From contig NC_092579.1 in assembly GCF_037975245.1 (NCBI RefSeq), forward strand, positions 8,152,001-8,216,000: a DNA stretch of 64,000 bases, given 5' to 3'. The translations under genes were made by a program, and so were the position numbers. Below the pieces are notes generated by a model, which made no database searches, was not told where the DNA came from, and saw nothing but the letters and a program-made list of their open reading frames with translations. This stretch comes from Apostichopus japonicus (Eukaryota > Echinodermata > Holothuroidea > Aspidochirotida > Stichopodidae). Below are positions 22,601 to 31,949 of this stretch, piece after piece; within the stretch, counting starts at the first letter, position 1; each line of letters starts with the position of its first letter.

Positions 22601-23932
22601 AAAACTTCCCGAAATATTTCATTCGACGTGGGTTTCGCTTTGTAAACTCTTTTTTTATTTAGAAATTTTTATGTAGAAAAAGGGCACATTTTTAATCTGA
22701 GGAAAAGTGGAGGGGCACGTGCCCCCTGTGCCCCCCCCCCCGGTTCCGCCGCCCTTGAATACGTCAATAACGTGGTAGCCTACATCTTGCAACATTTGAA
22801 CAAGGTTTAAGAATTACGACTGTTCAGGTGGTACCGCATATACATATATTATTAATTTCCAAATTGCATTCTAGACATAATAATATTCCATTTGCCAGTA
22901 AGGGGGATGGTGGGTGGGGGCTGGTACCCTTGTAATATTCTGGGGGGGGCTAGTTGACCCGAAGTAAACGTGGTTTACCCCTAGTAAAAAGTGGTGCCAA
23001 ATTATTCTATAAAAAAAAGTTCGATAAGGACAATTCTCGAAATACGCTCCTCTTACCTCCAGTACCCGCCGATCCCCTCCATCCACTTTCTTTCACTTAC
23101 CTTCTCACGTTCCCTAAGTATATCTTTCACTGCAATTCAAATTGCAAGCAATTACCTTACAAAGGGAACATAGGCAGTATCGGCGCAAAGTGGAGGGAGG
23201 GGGCGGAGTGGTGCGGGAAATTTAGGTGGCTAGGGAACACGTCCAACCCCTCCACCCCACACTCCATCGGTGAATCAAAATTGTATTCTTGAAATTAAAA
23301 TTGTGACAAAACTTTAATGTCATAACCTGCAGCTGGGGTACAAATTCAACAATTCTCAAGACAAATATTTAATCGATTTCGAGGCCGACCGTGCAGAGGC
23401 AATGTTTCGAAAATTGTATATCAGGGCCCTATAGTGGGTGGGGGAGGGGAGAATCCCCGGCGGGAAGGTTTAGCATTTTGTTAGCCTATAATTTAACCCA
23501 ATTAAAGGAAATTTGGACGTGAGAGAGAATGTTTCAGTTAAGGTTTATCGTCACCGCAGCCGACTGGAGGAGTGGGAGAAACTGGAAGGCATAGGGAGGG
23601 ACGCATCGTGATTGGAGGGTGGAGCAACCCCCCCCCCCTCAGTATCGCCGCCCCTACTGAACATATTAATATGTACATCGTTAGTGGACGAGCGGCAGTA
23701 TAGCTTAGCCTATATAGCTACATATCTACTAATCATAACATCTACATCCATATTAGCAAAGTTATAACCTCTCACCTGTTTGGACGGCTGTTGTTCCAAG
23801 CTCTGTTTCGATGTCTACAAACAATCTACCGTACACCGTCATTGGCGAGAGGACCCCGCCAAATACCAGGAACGAAGCTGCAGACACTATCCAACCTCGA
23901 TTGACCAGTCGAACGGAATCACGCACGGACAT
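10441..23932 (-). CDS. Monocarboxylate-transporter-like MFS protein (SLC16 type), six exons
   Basis: This is an MFS transporter of the plasma membrane, by family likely moving monocarboxylates or similar small solutes with protons; the substrate cannot be told here. Six exons (23932-23776, 21189-20893, 20303-19924, 13692-13473, 12116-11973, 10604-10441) join with consistent phases at all five junctions to a 454-codon frame. About 12 membrane segments follow the MFS 6+6 plan. The 4-5 loop reads FEHLPHRHRILASGIAFSGS, close to the SLC16 motif YF-x-KRR-x-LA-x-G-x-A-x-AG. The TM1 entry is NRGW rather than the usual D/E-G-G-W. In the TM8 region ELIGKIGIG places E and K where many MCTs have D and R, so transport chemistry may differ. 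The central loop (exon 3) is hydrophilic and variable, as usual. The long third intron (13693-19923) hosts TA-element 2. Intron 1 hosts a fold-back element and a hAT MITE. Confidence 0.88.
11973..12116 (-). CDS. MCT-like transporter exon 5 (TM10-11)
   Basis: 144 bases, entered in phase 1 (codon TTG completed across the junction) and left in phase 1 with CTGCAG|GTGAAT. It encodes LIGTGRGIYNVLPYSVSTQI, a loop LPDHVNDKAI, and a helix rich in G and F ending GTLPAG. This corresponds to TM10, the TM10-11 loop and TM11 of SLC16 proteins. Confidence 0.82.
13210..13242. repeat. T-run followed by G-run
   Basis: About 16 T bases and then 12 G bases lie in the intron between transporter exons 4 and 5. 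The tract is prone to replication and sequencing length error. Confidence 0.8.
13473..13692 (-). CDS. MCT-like transporter exon 4 (TM7 end to TM9)
   Basis: 220 bases from TTTACTATTCAG to ATTT|GTGAGT. It encodes VSYFDSIHVTEACLNNLL, then a TM8-like helix ELIGKIGIGIIAE, then TM9 and the start of TM10. The acidic-basic pair usually seen as D..GR in TM8 is E..GK here. It joins exon 3 in phase 0 and exon 5 in phase 1. Confidence 0.82.
13882..14350. repeat. Left TIR and subterminal AGTGTTAA array of element 2
   Basis: Over about 450 bases the words GTGTTAAA, TTAACACT and related forms recur in both orientations, interspersed with a larger tandem period of roughly 70 bases (GGGAGTAAAATTAACAC, AAGTGTTCATTTGTTA, ACTTCTGGGTGTCAA), decaying inward. 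Confidence 0.75.
15378..15860. repeat. Three tandem copies of a ~165-bp unit
   Basis: The word ACTCTTCCCAAAG recurs near 15416, 15582 and 15744, with AAATAAGCA[A/T]CAACTTTA and GATGAGRAAAC[A/G]TGGA at matching offsets. The unit is therefore about 165 bases, present three times with divergence. It lies directly downstream of the C-terminal exon of the element 2 gene, in its likely 3' untranslated region, and appears confined to element 2 within this window. Confidence 0.85.
15865..16167 (-). pseudogene. SAMD3-like protein, C-terminal exon, frameshifted (element 2)
   Basis: After acceptor TTGTTACTTAG one frame reads SINLEFYLQKISERPQQYVL, then LLGGSKIHPKQSFVIIQRHA and LPQ. At about 16035-16045, at a CCCC run, the homology jumps to a second frame with EDIYEAIDVCFKLFYVLNLN. 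Near 15975 it jumps again to YQIASLGAWEFFQKVVYKLP. Placed in order, these pieces line up with the element 1 exon (LLAIG / QQFFVV / ALP / KVHYVF / FIQTVVYGIP). The two shifts have the same direction, as by loss of one base each. The copy is thus a pseudogene unless the assembly is wrong at these sites. Confidence 0.7.
17136..17240 (-). CDS. Possible 5' coding exon of the element 2 SAMD3-like gene
   Basis: Ending at a donor (GAAG|GTATG in minus orientation), the open frame reads SVCDNELQWHENDVIGDWGL followed by EELIEKFEG. The W-x-x-EELI-x-x-F pattern resembles the first helix of a SAM domain. No start codon is clear and the frame stays open further upstream, so the 5' boundary is approximate. 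The rest of the SAM domain would lie in an exon I could not place. A CCAAT box (plus 17370-17374) lies about 130 bases upstream. Confidence 0.35.
17375..17533. repeat. Right TIR and subterminal array of element 2
   Basis: Words GGTGTTAAAA, GTAACCCTACTC, AGTAACCCTTC, AAGTGTTAAAATTCAACACT lead to CCATTTTTTTGCGTG|TA. The last 50 bases hold the clearest match to the left array. Confidence 0.6.
17536..19923. other. Transporter intron 3, right part; degenerate repeats
   Basis: No exon is supported. Two diverged copies of a roughly 300-base repeat lie near 18640-18740 and 18920-19040 (shared words: CTCAT[A/T]AATATTC, GAGATG[A/G]GAA, GATTCAACTTGTG, GATAT[A/C]TCGTGTTTAC/GCA). A CpG-rich CACGCACACGC minisatellite sits at about 19055-19115. 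Confidence 0.5.
19924..20303 (-). CDS. MCT-like transporter exon 3 (TM5 to TM7)
   Basis: 380 bases from TTGTTTTCTCCAG to ATT|GTAAGT. It encodes TIGLVVAYEKLLPVIGWRFV and TM6, then a hydrophilic loop of about 60 residues (RRR near its start, many N, S, E, H), then TM7 (WLFFFAIFLPTMTWSVYWI). The YGWR-like VIGWR is typical of SLC16 before TM6. It enters in phase 1 and leaves in phase 0. Confidence 0.85.
20893..21189 (-). CDS. MCT-like transporter exon 2 (TM2 to TM5)
   Basis: 297 bases from CAACACAATCAG to TTGG|GTAGGT. It encodes GWIASMTWGMCFFGSPISER, TM3, TM4 (LLVLYGIGYGTASNFVI) and the family motif FEHLPHRHRILASGIAFSGS. W-I-x-S-x-x-x-G-x-x-x-x-x-x-P in TM2 and YG-h-G-x-G in TM4 are normal for SLC16. 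Confidence 0.88.
21291..21947. mobile_element. Fold-back element with 8-bp target duplication
   Basis: Perfect TACAAATA copies lie immediately outside both ends (21283-21290 and 21948-21955). The termini GGGGTGTGTCTAAAACG.. and ..CGTTTTAGACACACCCC are exact inverses. The arms extend for more than 100 bases as iterations of short words such as AAAACGAAGA, GAAGACTGG and TCGAAAA, so the arms are themselves repetitive. There is no coding content. The 8-bp duplication fits a hAT-type insertion mechanism. Confidence 0.85.
21987..22757. mobile_element. hAT-like MITE with perfect 8-bp TSD
   Basis: The target duplication AATACGTC is found at 21979-21986 and 22758-22765. The ends CAAGGGCGGCG and CGCCGCCCTTG are exact inverses. 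A G-run lies just inside the left end and C-runs inside the right end. The interior includes a C-run at 22142 and the GCGCGCG palindrome segment (about 22485-22505), also seen at 1403-1420. No protein is encoded. Confidence 0.9.
22766..23775. other. Transporter intron 1, 5' part; decayed repeats
   Basis: There is no exon support. GTATCGCCGCCCCTACTG at about 23642-23659 resembles the right end of a hAT-like MITE, but no matching left end was found. Several G- and C-runs are present. Confidence 0.4.
23776..23932 (-). CDS. MCT-like transporter exon 1 (start, TM1)
   Basis: The start ATG at 23932-23930 opens MSVRDSVRLVNRGWIVSAAS followed by FLVFGGVLSPMTVYGRLFVD, i.e. TM1. An in-frame ATG six codons upstream (23950) is the alternative start, and the choice is not decided by context. 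The donor is ACAG|GTGAG. The canonical SLC16 TM1 motif is degraded to NRGW. Confidence 0.8.
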
Positions 23933-25949
23933 GGTTAGCAAGATATACACCCTGTAGCAGCATGTGTAATACCTTCGCCTTCAGTTACTGTGCTTGTAGC
24001 CGTTTAGTTCTTGATAGCATTTAACGGGTTTAATCTCGAACCAGTACCTACATAACAGGCTATTGACCATATCTCAGAGTACGGCATAAGTATCAGACAG
24101 AAGAGTCTGCATTGCCCTCGGAGACTTCGGAGTACATTCAGAAAGGTTGATCCTAACCTTTGTTATTACCGAAAGCGATGAACCGTGCACGGCTATATAT
24201 GCCGATCATTCCATACTATAGAGCGAAAAGCAACAACTATTACATCCTGACTAATCAGTCTATACAATAACAACCCCCAGCAGAAACGTTGTAGTTGATT
24301 ACTGGCGTGAATCTAACCAAGCTTAGTAGAATGTGTTTACTACCAGCTGTGCTCTCACACAGTGTTTTGTGTGTTCTCCATGTATGAATCATGTTAAGTT
24401 CCGTCCAGATACCAGCGAGTTAAAAGCGACATAGCTGCAACGCATTCAAATATAGGTTAATGATAGATTTCCCAAACGCTGTAAGGATTCGAGTGGGCGG
24501 AGCAACGCTTAGGCCTGTAAAGGTTTAGTCAAGGGCTTGTTTACTCAGAAGTTAACATAGAACTCTTGTGTGAAACCTTCAAAACGCGAACAATTTTCGT
24601 CTGATTAAAGTGTAGATAAACGGGATGGGTAAGTCCACATAAATTTCCACATAGAGTGCTAGACAGCTACTGATCAATCACTGGAATTCACCAATGACCA
24701 AACTTATATAACAATGGCAAATGAATCATGTTTCGAATAGGTACGTGGCATAGTAGGTAACCTATATGCCTATATTAAAGGGAGTGAAGACTCGCGCACA
24801 AAGACATGTCTGATGCCGGTAATCTGATCTAGTTTCGAATGAGGTGTTACAGAAGTGTAAGACACCACCATCGATCCCAGAAAATACACACACAGCTTGC
24901 CACCGTCGGTAATAAGACACCAGTGTACAGTCAATACATGCAGCTACGGTCAATACCCACAGCACAGTGTACATAGCAGCAATGGACATCTCAGGTACAG
25001 ATAAAAGATAACAAGGGGTATCACGTTTCATTACTGTCTGCATTTTGTAGCGACAAGAAAAAACTTCACTTGCAAGCAACGGAAAGTTTACTTTTTTCGC
25101 AGGGCGGCACGCGGTTTGGGGCAAGTCTTCAATGCCTTTATCGTTTACATGTGTTTAACATCACCTATATTTAATTACTGATGATATGACAGTTTTCCAC
25201 AAATTCAACTTGCTCAAGTCTCTAATATATTTTTTGTTTAATCAAGTTCAACGACATTATTCAATGTGAGTTCAATGTTCTACGGTATGATTATAATGCA
25301 ATGTCATTAATTACTATGTTAGTGATCATTAAAGATTATCATCTAATATACTGTAAATTTAATAGAGTATAATTTATTAGCTTGGGACTATCCAAGTTCA
25401 TAATATGATGCAGAACGTAGGTCGAAGCCTTGTTTTAAATTCCAGAATATGTTTTAATGCCATCATCATTGTTATGATTTTTTTTTTTATAAGTCACTTT
25501 GTTTTTAACTGTACTTTCCACACAAGGAAGCTGCGTGTCATATAAATTAGTTTGGGATTTTAAGTGAACAATACAGAAATAACATTACGAAATCGGTATA
25601 CATGCCTTGTGTCATTTGTGATGTACATATCTCTCTCATTCGTTTGTAATAACAAAGTAATCACTCACACTGAGTTTTTACTTTGTATTGTCAAAGTTTA
25701 GGAACTTAGCCTTCCATGTGTACGGTATATGTACTGATTGACAGTAAACTACGGTATACTATATATGGGTTCATGAGTGGGACTGGGAATTTATTGGAAT
25801 ATCAGTATATCTATAACTGATATTCCGATAATCAATACATAGTTCCTCTGCTTATACGTTCAAGCAATGTCGTCTGCGCATAAAGTGTGATGCATACATA
25901 TACTGTAGTTGTATTATACGTATATGGTAGGCCCTGTGGGACAAATATA

Positions 25950-26172
25950 CCATATTATATACGAGTATTAATTCGAATATATTACGTGTATTAAATCGAA
26001 TATAATCACATATATATTATTAGCCAATCAGAAGTCTGATTTATTGGGCTGTATTAATTCGAATTTATACGTGTCTAAGATCGAATATATACACGTATAA
26101 ATTCGAATATATATACGTATTAATCCGAATACAAACACGTATTAATTCGAATATATGCGCGTTTTAATTCGT
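25950..26172. repeat. TTCGAA palindromic array, copy 1
   Basis: The word ACGTATTAATTCGAATATAT and variants (ATTAAATCGAATATA, TAAATTCGAATATATA, ATTAATCCGAATACA) recur about nine times at roughly 22-30 base spacing. The array leads into a (TA)n run. The same array is at about 61684-61900 in the second duplication copy. Confidence 0.8.
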
Positions 26173-26464
26173 ACATATATATATATATATTCCATATATT
26201 AAGGATGCATGTTTGTATGCATTTGTATGTGTGTGGGTGTGTGCCGCTGTTTAAACAGCTGTGTGAGCTGTGTTTAAGATAAAACTGTAAGTTATTGGTC
26301 CCCGTGTCGGGACAGGGACACGATGTGATTGTGTATGTGATATGCAGGTTAGGGTAAGGGTGGGTGAGAGGGGAAGGGAAGGGACGCCTGTGAAATGTTT
26401 GAATGGGTTAGACCATAATTTAAAATTTGTGTTCATTGTTTTTTGTGTGTCGCTTTGTTAGACA

Positions 26465-26846
26465 CAGTGGCGTAGGCAGGTACTTTGAGTGGGGGGCTGA
26501 AGACTGATGGCCGGTCTGGGGGAGGGGTCTAAGGGGAGGGGGTGTCCCCCTCCCCTTTGGAATTTTTTGCATTTCCAGGTGGCCTCAGATGCAATTTGGT
26601 GCAATATAGCACACTTCAACACCCACTCCATTTTGTAAACTTAATTTTGTATTTTCACCTGGCCTAAGATGCAATTTGTTGCTCCAAATGAGATTTTTTT
26701 TTTCTCATTTGGAAATGAAAAAGGGGTTTTCTGACTTGCGAACCGGGGGGGGGGGGGCGGAATGATACTTCCGCCCCTCCACATTTTTCACCGGGGGGCT
26801 GGCGCCCCCCAGCCCCCCAGCCCCCCTCCCGGTTCCTTCGCCCTTG
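26465..26846. mobile_element. hAT-like MITE with perfect 8-bp TSD (copy 1)
   Basis: GTTAGACA flanks the element at 26457-26464 and 26847-26854. The ends are CAGTGGCGTAGGCAGG and, in reverse complement, CAAGGGCGAAGGAACC. A G-run and then C-runs lie inside the ends. The second copy at 63107-63476 has the same target duplication, so the insertion happened before the segmental duplication. Confidence 0.9.
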
Positions 26847-27297
26847 GTTAGACAGACGTCACGTTGTCGGATTTGGGCTTAGAAAGATAGAACAATTAAT
26901 TTAATAGGATTAGCTGTTCTGTGATGGATTGTCCATTGTGACAGCGTTGTGATAGATATTTGGGTAGTCTTGTAGCTCCTCGGTAAAATGAACATGTACG
27001 GTGAAATGAACAGGGTCTTTAGGGACAAAGTACATGATATCTTGAATTATACGATATAAGAGGAGAGGATGGATCTTGGAAACAGTTTATGTCACCGGGC
27101 CCCTTTTTTGCATTATTTATATTTCCTGTGCAGACAACTACCTGACTATATATGTTACATGTTATGAAAATGAGGAACAGTTTCCTTATCCAATGTTCCC
27201 CTTTGCCTTCTGTTATCTATAGAGCCCCCTCATTGATCACAGTCCCTGGTCTGTAGCCCTCTTGCCCCGCCCCCCCTCCTCATCTCGTCAGGCTTGG

Positions 27298-27305
27298 TAT
27301 AAAAG
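27298..27305 (+). promoter_or_regulatory. TATA box
   Basis: TATAAAAG follows a C-rich GC-box-like stretch (about 27266-27277) and lies 309 bases upstream of the ATG at 27614. The identical motif occurs at 63931-63938 in the second duplication copy. Confidence 0.5.
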
Positions 27306-27613
27306 ACGCCCAAGACTGCCCCAAACCCAAACGCCCACTATATACGCCGGATTTTATCTCAGTGTGTTATTGGTTGCAAAAACCTAATCAAAACATCGTT
27401 GCTTGATGTTTGATGTTATAGTATTAATCAATCATTTGGCTGTGCTTAAAAGATGAAACGACTTCCTTGTCTCTTGGCGTAAACAATTTTTTTTCTATCA
27501 TTCGGCCTGCTTCGCTCATAGAAGTAACATTTATTGTCTATATATGCACACTCAAACTTTCTCATCTTTAGCTTAGTGGAAACGTGAAAGGAATTATATA
27601 ACGCCTTGTACGG

Positions 27614-28019
27614 ATGGCGACTACCAAGTATAACTCTATATGTATTTCTACTGAAAAAGTTACGCCTTCCGCCAAAAAGTTTCCTGTGGCTTTTTGGCTG
27701 ATCGTTAAAGGCCTTTGGCTATTCCATTACAAATCGGTCGTTCAAGACAGAAAATGCTTTAAATGTAGCGTCCATAAATTGATGAGGAACAGGAAAGAGC
27801 GCCTCCGACCAGACGGCCCACCAAGGACCAAGGTTGAAGTGATTGATTCGTTGCTTCTGTCTTACGATAGAAACAACGACAAATGGTTTCGGAAGGAAGA
27901 GGCCAAATCGAATCTATTTGTAAATATTCAAGATGGCGATTGTGAGGTCTGTGAGGTCTGTGATACTGAGTGGTGGGATTATTTTGGCAGGACCTGTAGA
28001 TATACGGAAGAAGACATCG
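27614..28019 (+). CDS. Unrecognised 5' coding exon (possible receptor N-terminus)
   Basis: The exon opens MATTKYNSICISTEKVTPSA and runs 135 codons to a donor (ATCG|GTGAGT), ending in phase 1. It contains a hydrophobic stretch (VAFWLIVKGLWLF, residues about 25-37), a basic segment (KLMRNRKERLRP), and a Cys/acidic end with CEVCEVCDTEWW. I do not recognise the family. A TATA box lies 0.3 kb upstream. The phase matches the 2-base entry phase of the receptor-like exon at 53361, so the two could belong to one gene with a 25-kb intron. This rests only on phase (one chance in three), strand and absence of any other continuation. Confidence 0.4.
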
Positions 28020-28088
28020 GTGAGTAATGTCAGTTATTCAAATACTGCGACAGGTGATATTGTCTGATAACGTAATGTACTCGTAATT

Positions 28089-28397
28089 ATGTACCATAAA
28101 AACATCTCTCTCGAGAGAGAAAAGAAGATCATGGATTTATGGCAAGTACGGTACGTCCGGGGATTGGGTGCACAAAAAAAAGTCACAGAAATGACGAAAA
28201 CAACTGTGAAAGGATGTTATAGCCTATGGTGTGATGATCTCCCAAACGCCTATATACTAAAACCTGAAACAACAACATTTCTGAAAGGAAGGAATTTGGA
28301 AGAAAGAAAGAAAGAAAATAGGACTCGAAGCTTTCCAACTAAATATTTGTATTCAGGTAATATTAGCATGTTAAATGTCTGGGCGACAAGACTTTGA
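28089..28397 (+). other. Open frame of uncertain status
   Basis: A 102-codon open frame follows the preceding exon. It has no recognisable motif, and its low-complexity KERKKENR stretch suggests chance. No clear acceptor precedes it. Confidence 0.15.
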
Positions 28398-28399
28398 TA

Positions 28400-29720
28400 A
28401 ACAAATTGATCAATAAGCCCTACTCGTACAATAATCTTCATTTTTTCTTGAAAAATAAATTATCTCGGAAACTCGGAAACTCTTTTAACCAGTAGTGGTA
28501 ATTTTAGCGCTTATGGTCGGTATTAAACTGTAAATAATTGTTATTGAAATTTTATATAAACTGTTCCTACATGGACAAGCGTATATACACGCTGCCTTTG
28601 AAAATCTAACAATACTTCTGCAGTCGTTATACATAACCGTATAATAGCAGTAAGCGGTTCTAGCGTGTCAGTGACACATGGCACCCAGGATTGGTTCATA
28701 CATTTTGAGCCAACGTATCACAACTGCTAGTCACATTTCTGCACGAAAATAATTGGATGGTTCTAACATGGCTTATGCCTAAAGTTTGTTTTAGTTTACT
28801 ACTAACAACTTGTTTTTCTAATTGAAAACTTAACAGCTGTACTTCATATCCAGATTATGACGGTGCCCTTTTCTCTAAAGTGACACCATTATGGTTTTAG
28901 TAAAGGTAAAGGCCCAGCTCTCTTTCTTGGACCGGGCCAGCATTATTCCATTGGTCGTGAATTATCAAAGGGGCGGGGGGGGGGGAGGGGGTGTTGAGAG
29001 ACCAGTTCTCATAAAACGGCACCGACCGAGGAGCTAACGACTTCATCGAGTTAGTATTAGAACTTCAAGCATTGAATACATTTCAAGATATTACTAGCTT
29101 GAAACGTTGCAAGTTATGAAACATAACCTGAGCCCAACACATTTTCTCCTTGTTGGATTATATAACAGTCATGTCCATCTAAAGTAAAGATCCTTTATTG
29201 TAATAAAGAAATATGGGATTGTAATCCCTTGTTCATATCATTGTCTAATAATAACGGTAAGGCAGAACAGAACAGTTCCGTTTATATTTTTGTACAACCA
29301 TACCACGCAATACACTCTGTACTAGCCTTTACATGAGTTACTGGAAGAATTCACAAACAATGGCATTTTATTTCGTGTCTTCAATATTTTATGGATATAG
29401 TAAAAGTTATCAATTATTGATTGCTCTTCTGTTGATATCTTCTGTTTTGAATACTTTCCAAACAATTAACAATACAAACAGATTGAAAATGAAACTGAAT
29501 TGTATTACTTTTAGGTCAGTAGGTTATATTCACCAGAGAGCACAATAAACAGAAAACTGAGTTACCATCAAGCACGACAAAAGCTCCCGATTTCTTCAAG
29601 CCTCTGTTATATAACCTGGCTATGTATGAGGATGCGGGAAGAGGGGCGGGGGAGGGGGGGGGGGCACTCCCCGCAAAAAATGACACGTGAAATGGTGAAT
29701 ATATAGATTATATTTTCATT
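28400..29720. other. No supported gene
   Basis: AT-rich sequence with a G-run at about 28975-28990 and another at 29649-29663. Nothing coding is supported. Confidence 0.5.
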
Positions 29721-29723
29721 TAT

Positions 29724-29753
29724 ACATATATATATATATATATATACATAAAC

Positions 29754-29803
<50 letters not shown>

Positions 29804-29812
29804 ATGTATATA
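29724..29812. repeat. (TA)n/(TG)n microsatellite
   Basis: ACATA-interrupted TA dinucleotides are followed by TGTGTGTGTG. Confidence 0.95.
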
Positions 29813-30225
29813 ATATATATAATGAATTTACTGAAGTTAAAAAACATTGAAGCTCTTAAAGTGACCACCAAAAATGGTATTGGTTTCAGTGTCAAACACT
29901 GTTAACATTCTATACCTAATTGAAAAGTATAAAAGGAAGGTTTCATATATTCCATTGGCACTGTGACATCATATAGATTCACAAGATGAGAGCACCAAGC
30001 ACGAGTTTTTAACGAACTATAATATCTCCCAAAGGGAGCATCCTTAATAAATCAAATAAACAAAAGAATGATGATAATTAGAGGGTTGCAAACCTTTAAT
30101 TCTGACGTCATCGTCTTTGAAACGGACAATAGTTGGCGTTTTTTAATATCTAACCGGTAAAACAATATTGTTTTCAGGAAAGCAAAACAAATTTCGTTAA
30201 TTGTTTGTTTTTTCTGTAAGTAAAT

Positions 30226-30242
30226 AGGTTATATATATATAG

Positions 30243-30297
<55 letters not shown>
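30226..30297. repeat. (TA)n microsatellite
   Basis: Long uninterrupted TA run after TAGCCTATATA. Confidence 0.95.
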
Positions 30298-30301
<4 letters not shown>

Positions 30302-30484
30302 CCTGGGTAATCTGTCTGACCATAATAAGAAAGCTTGAAGGGAGTCGCATTGATCCTTCAAGTACGTTCACACTGTCATGGTCTCGGGGATATGGCTTTT
30401 CTTTCCGGGTTCAAGCACTTTGAGCAGTCTGGGGGCTTACGATACACTAACGTGATTTCAATCACTCTTTTTACACGTGACGAA

Positions 30485-30488
<4 letters not shown>

Positions 30489-30531
<43 letters not shown>

Positions 30532-30537
30532 ATATAA

Positions 30538-30583
<46 letters not shown>
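30489..30583. repeat. (TA)n microsatellite
   Basis: TA run with ATTTATA and ATACATA interruptions. A palindromic hairpin follows at 30621-30673. Confidence 0.95.
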
Positions 30584-30585
<2 letters not shown>

Positions 30586-30620
30586 TGGTATATTTGTTTA
30601 CTTCAACGCATGATAGCTGG

Positions 30621-30673
30621 GACTTAGGTTTACCTCGGGGATAGGTTTACCTGACACCAGGTAAACCTAAGTC
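30621..30673. repeat. ACTTAGGTTTACC hairpin
   Basis: GACTTAGGTTTACCT and AGGTAAACCTAAGTC are inverse arms, with a second internal AGGTTTACCT. The same arm sequence bounds 51688-51853, and both loci lie about 40 bases from a (TA)n tract. Confidence 0.75.
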
Positions 30674-31540
30674 TAGGGTCTTCTTGTTCAATCAATTTCA
30701 CTTCCTTTGAGGAATGATTATTTCGAGTTAAGAGAAAACCTCATAAACTTTTCATTTCCGAAGTTACACAAAAAAAATCGTTCATTTAAAGGGTAAAATT
30801 TCCCCTCAAAATTGGAGGTAATTCCGAAGGGTATATAACAGAATTACGAACATGGTACATATGTTGATCCCAACTTTACACCTCGATTTTGACCAAATGC
30901 GGCTATATATAGTTCCGAAACTTAAAGGTTCCTCTAATTACACTGAAATCTTCGTAATTGTACTTTTTCTTCCATTAATTTGGGATATTTAAGAAAATAA
31001 GACTTTCTATTTTAACTGGCAAATTTACACGTAACGAAACAACGCCCCCACACATAAGCAGTTCTTTCTATGTTCGGTGGCAGGGCAGTCGATCGGATCG
31101 TATCGTTGCTATCCCAATAGCCTACATTCAACGTTACTTTATGAGGCCTAGCCATGTACAGTAGTCTACAAAGGAAAGTACCGCAGGTTACCGTAAACGT
31201 TGCCCATTTGAAGTTGGCTTTTGGACTTTGGTGCAGTATATGCATTGTAAGTAAATTCCTTAAAAGTGTTCCGGATATATTAATAACATTTAGAGTAAAT
31301 ACCTTCATGCTGAACACAATTAAATTAAGACCATGGTTAGAGTTAGAGTAGACTAGCCTAGGCCTAACGTTAGCCCTAAATTGGACCTATCAGTATTACT
31401 GGCTATGGTAAATCACAGCTGCCTGCTACTGCCTTTGCTGATACTCGGAATATAAATGTGATACATAAATTAAAGTATATACTTGTAACAGACTGGTCAA
31501 CCTACACATTTTGCAGCCTGGTGATCTTCCAGATCTTTGA

Positions 31541-31948
31541 AAGTAAAGGCTTAATAATTGACGCACCTCCAAATATTACTAGGCCTACTAGTACTAGGCT
31601 ACTATTACTATATATACTAGCCTACTACTACTGTAGCTAGTACTAGCAACTATACAGCAGGCAACCATAACTTTTTGCAGCCAAGCAGAGTTAAATATTT
31701 CATGAGTTTGAATCCATTTCAGGTATTTGCTGATCAAATTGTTTCTGTGCATGTTTTGGGGCATTTGGAAATCTTACTCCCTAAAAATAACCAAAATTAC
31801 CTCAATATAATACCACTAATCTCTGGGACCTGACCTTTCTGAAGTTAGAGGCTCAGAGCATAGCAAACAGCATCCAAAGATACTTAGGCCTTCACTACAG
31901 TAAGCTCATCGACAGATGTGTCAATTTAGGAGTATGAAAGAACTTGCA
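31541..31948. repeat. Partial copy of the GGCTTMATAATTGACGCAC element
   Basis: From AGTAAAGGCTTAATAATTGACGCACC to TATGAAAGAACTTG the sequence parallels 49083-49484, sharing TTGCAGCCAA[G/A]CAGA, TTTCATGAGTTTGAATCCATTT and AGAGGCTCAGAGCATAGCAAACAGCATC. This copy lacks the right inverted repeat seen near 50909-50926. Confidence 0.8.
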
Positions 31949-31949
31949 T

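Larger units (their letters stand above)
24807..27367. repeat. Segmental duplication, copy 1
   Basis: From TGTCTGATGCCGG onward the sequence matches 60536-64000 base for base over long stretches in direct orientation, with scattered substitutions and small indels. Copy 2 additionally carries a Penelope-like insertion. The block includes a TTCGAA-rich palindromic array, a hAT MITE and a TATA-box region. Because copy 2 reaches the window edge, the true right end of the duplication is unknown and copy 1 may extend past 27367. Confidence 0.93.

Noticed and set aside
24762..25124. 120-residue minus-strand frame with a signal-peptide-like start (MSIAAMYTVLWVLTVAACID)
   Set aside because: The duplicate at 60536 onward has a 2-base insertion and a stop in the same place, so there is no sign of selection on the frame. 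No family resemblance or splice partner was found.
30174..30613. Tyr-Ile repeat proteins (also at 51828, 55719 and 62686)
   Set aside because: They are translations of TA microsatellites.
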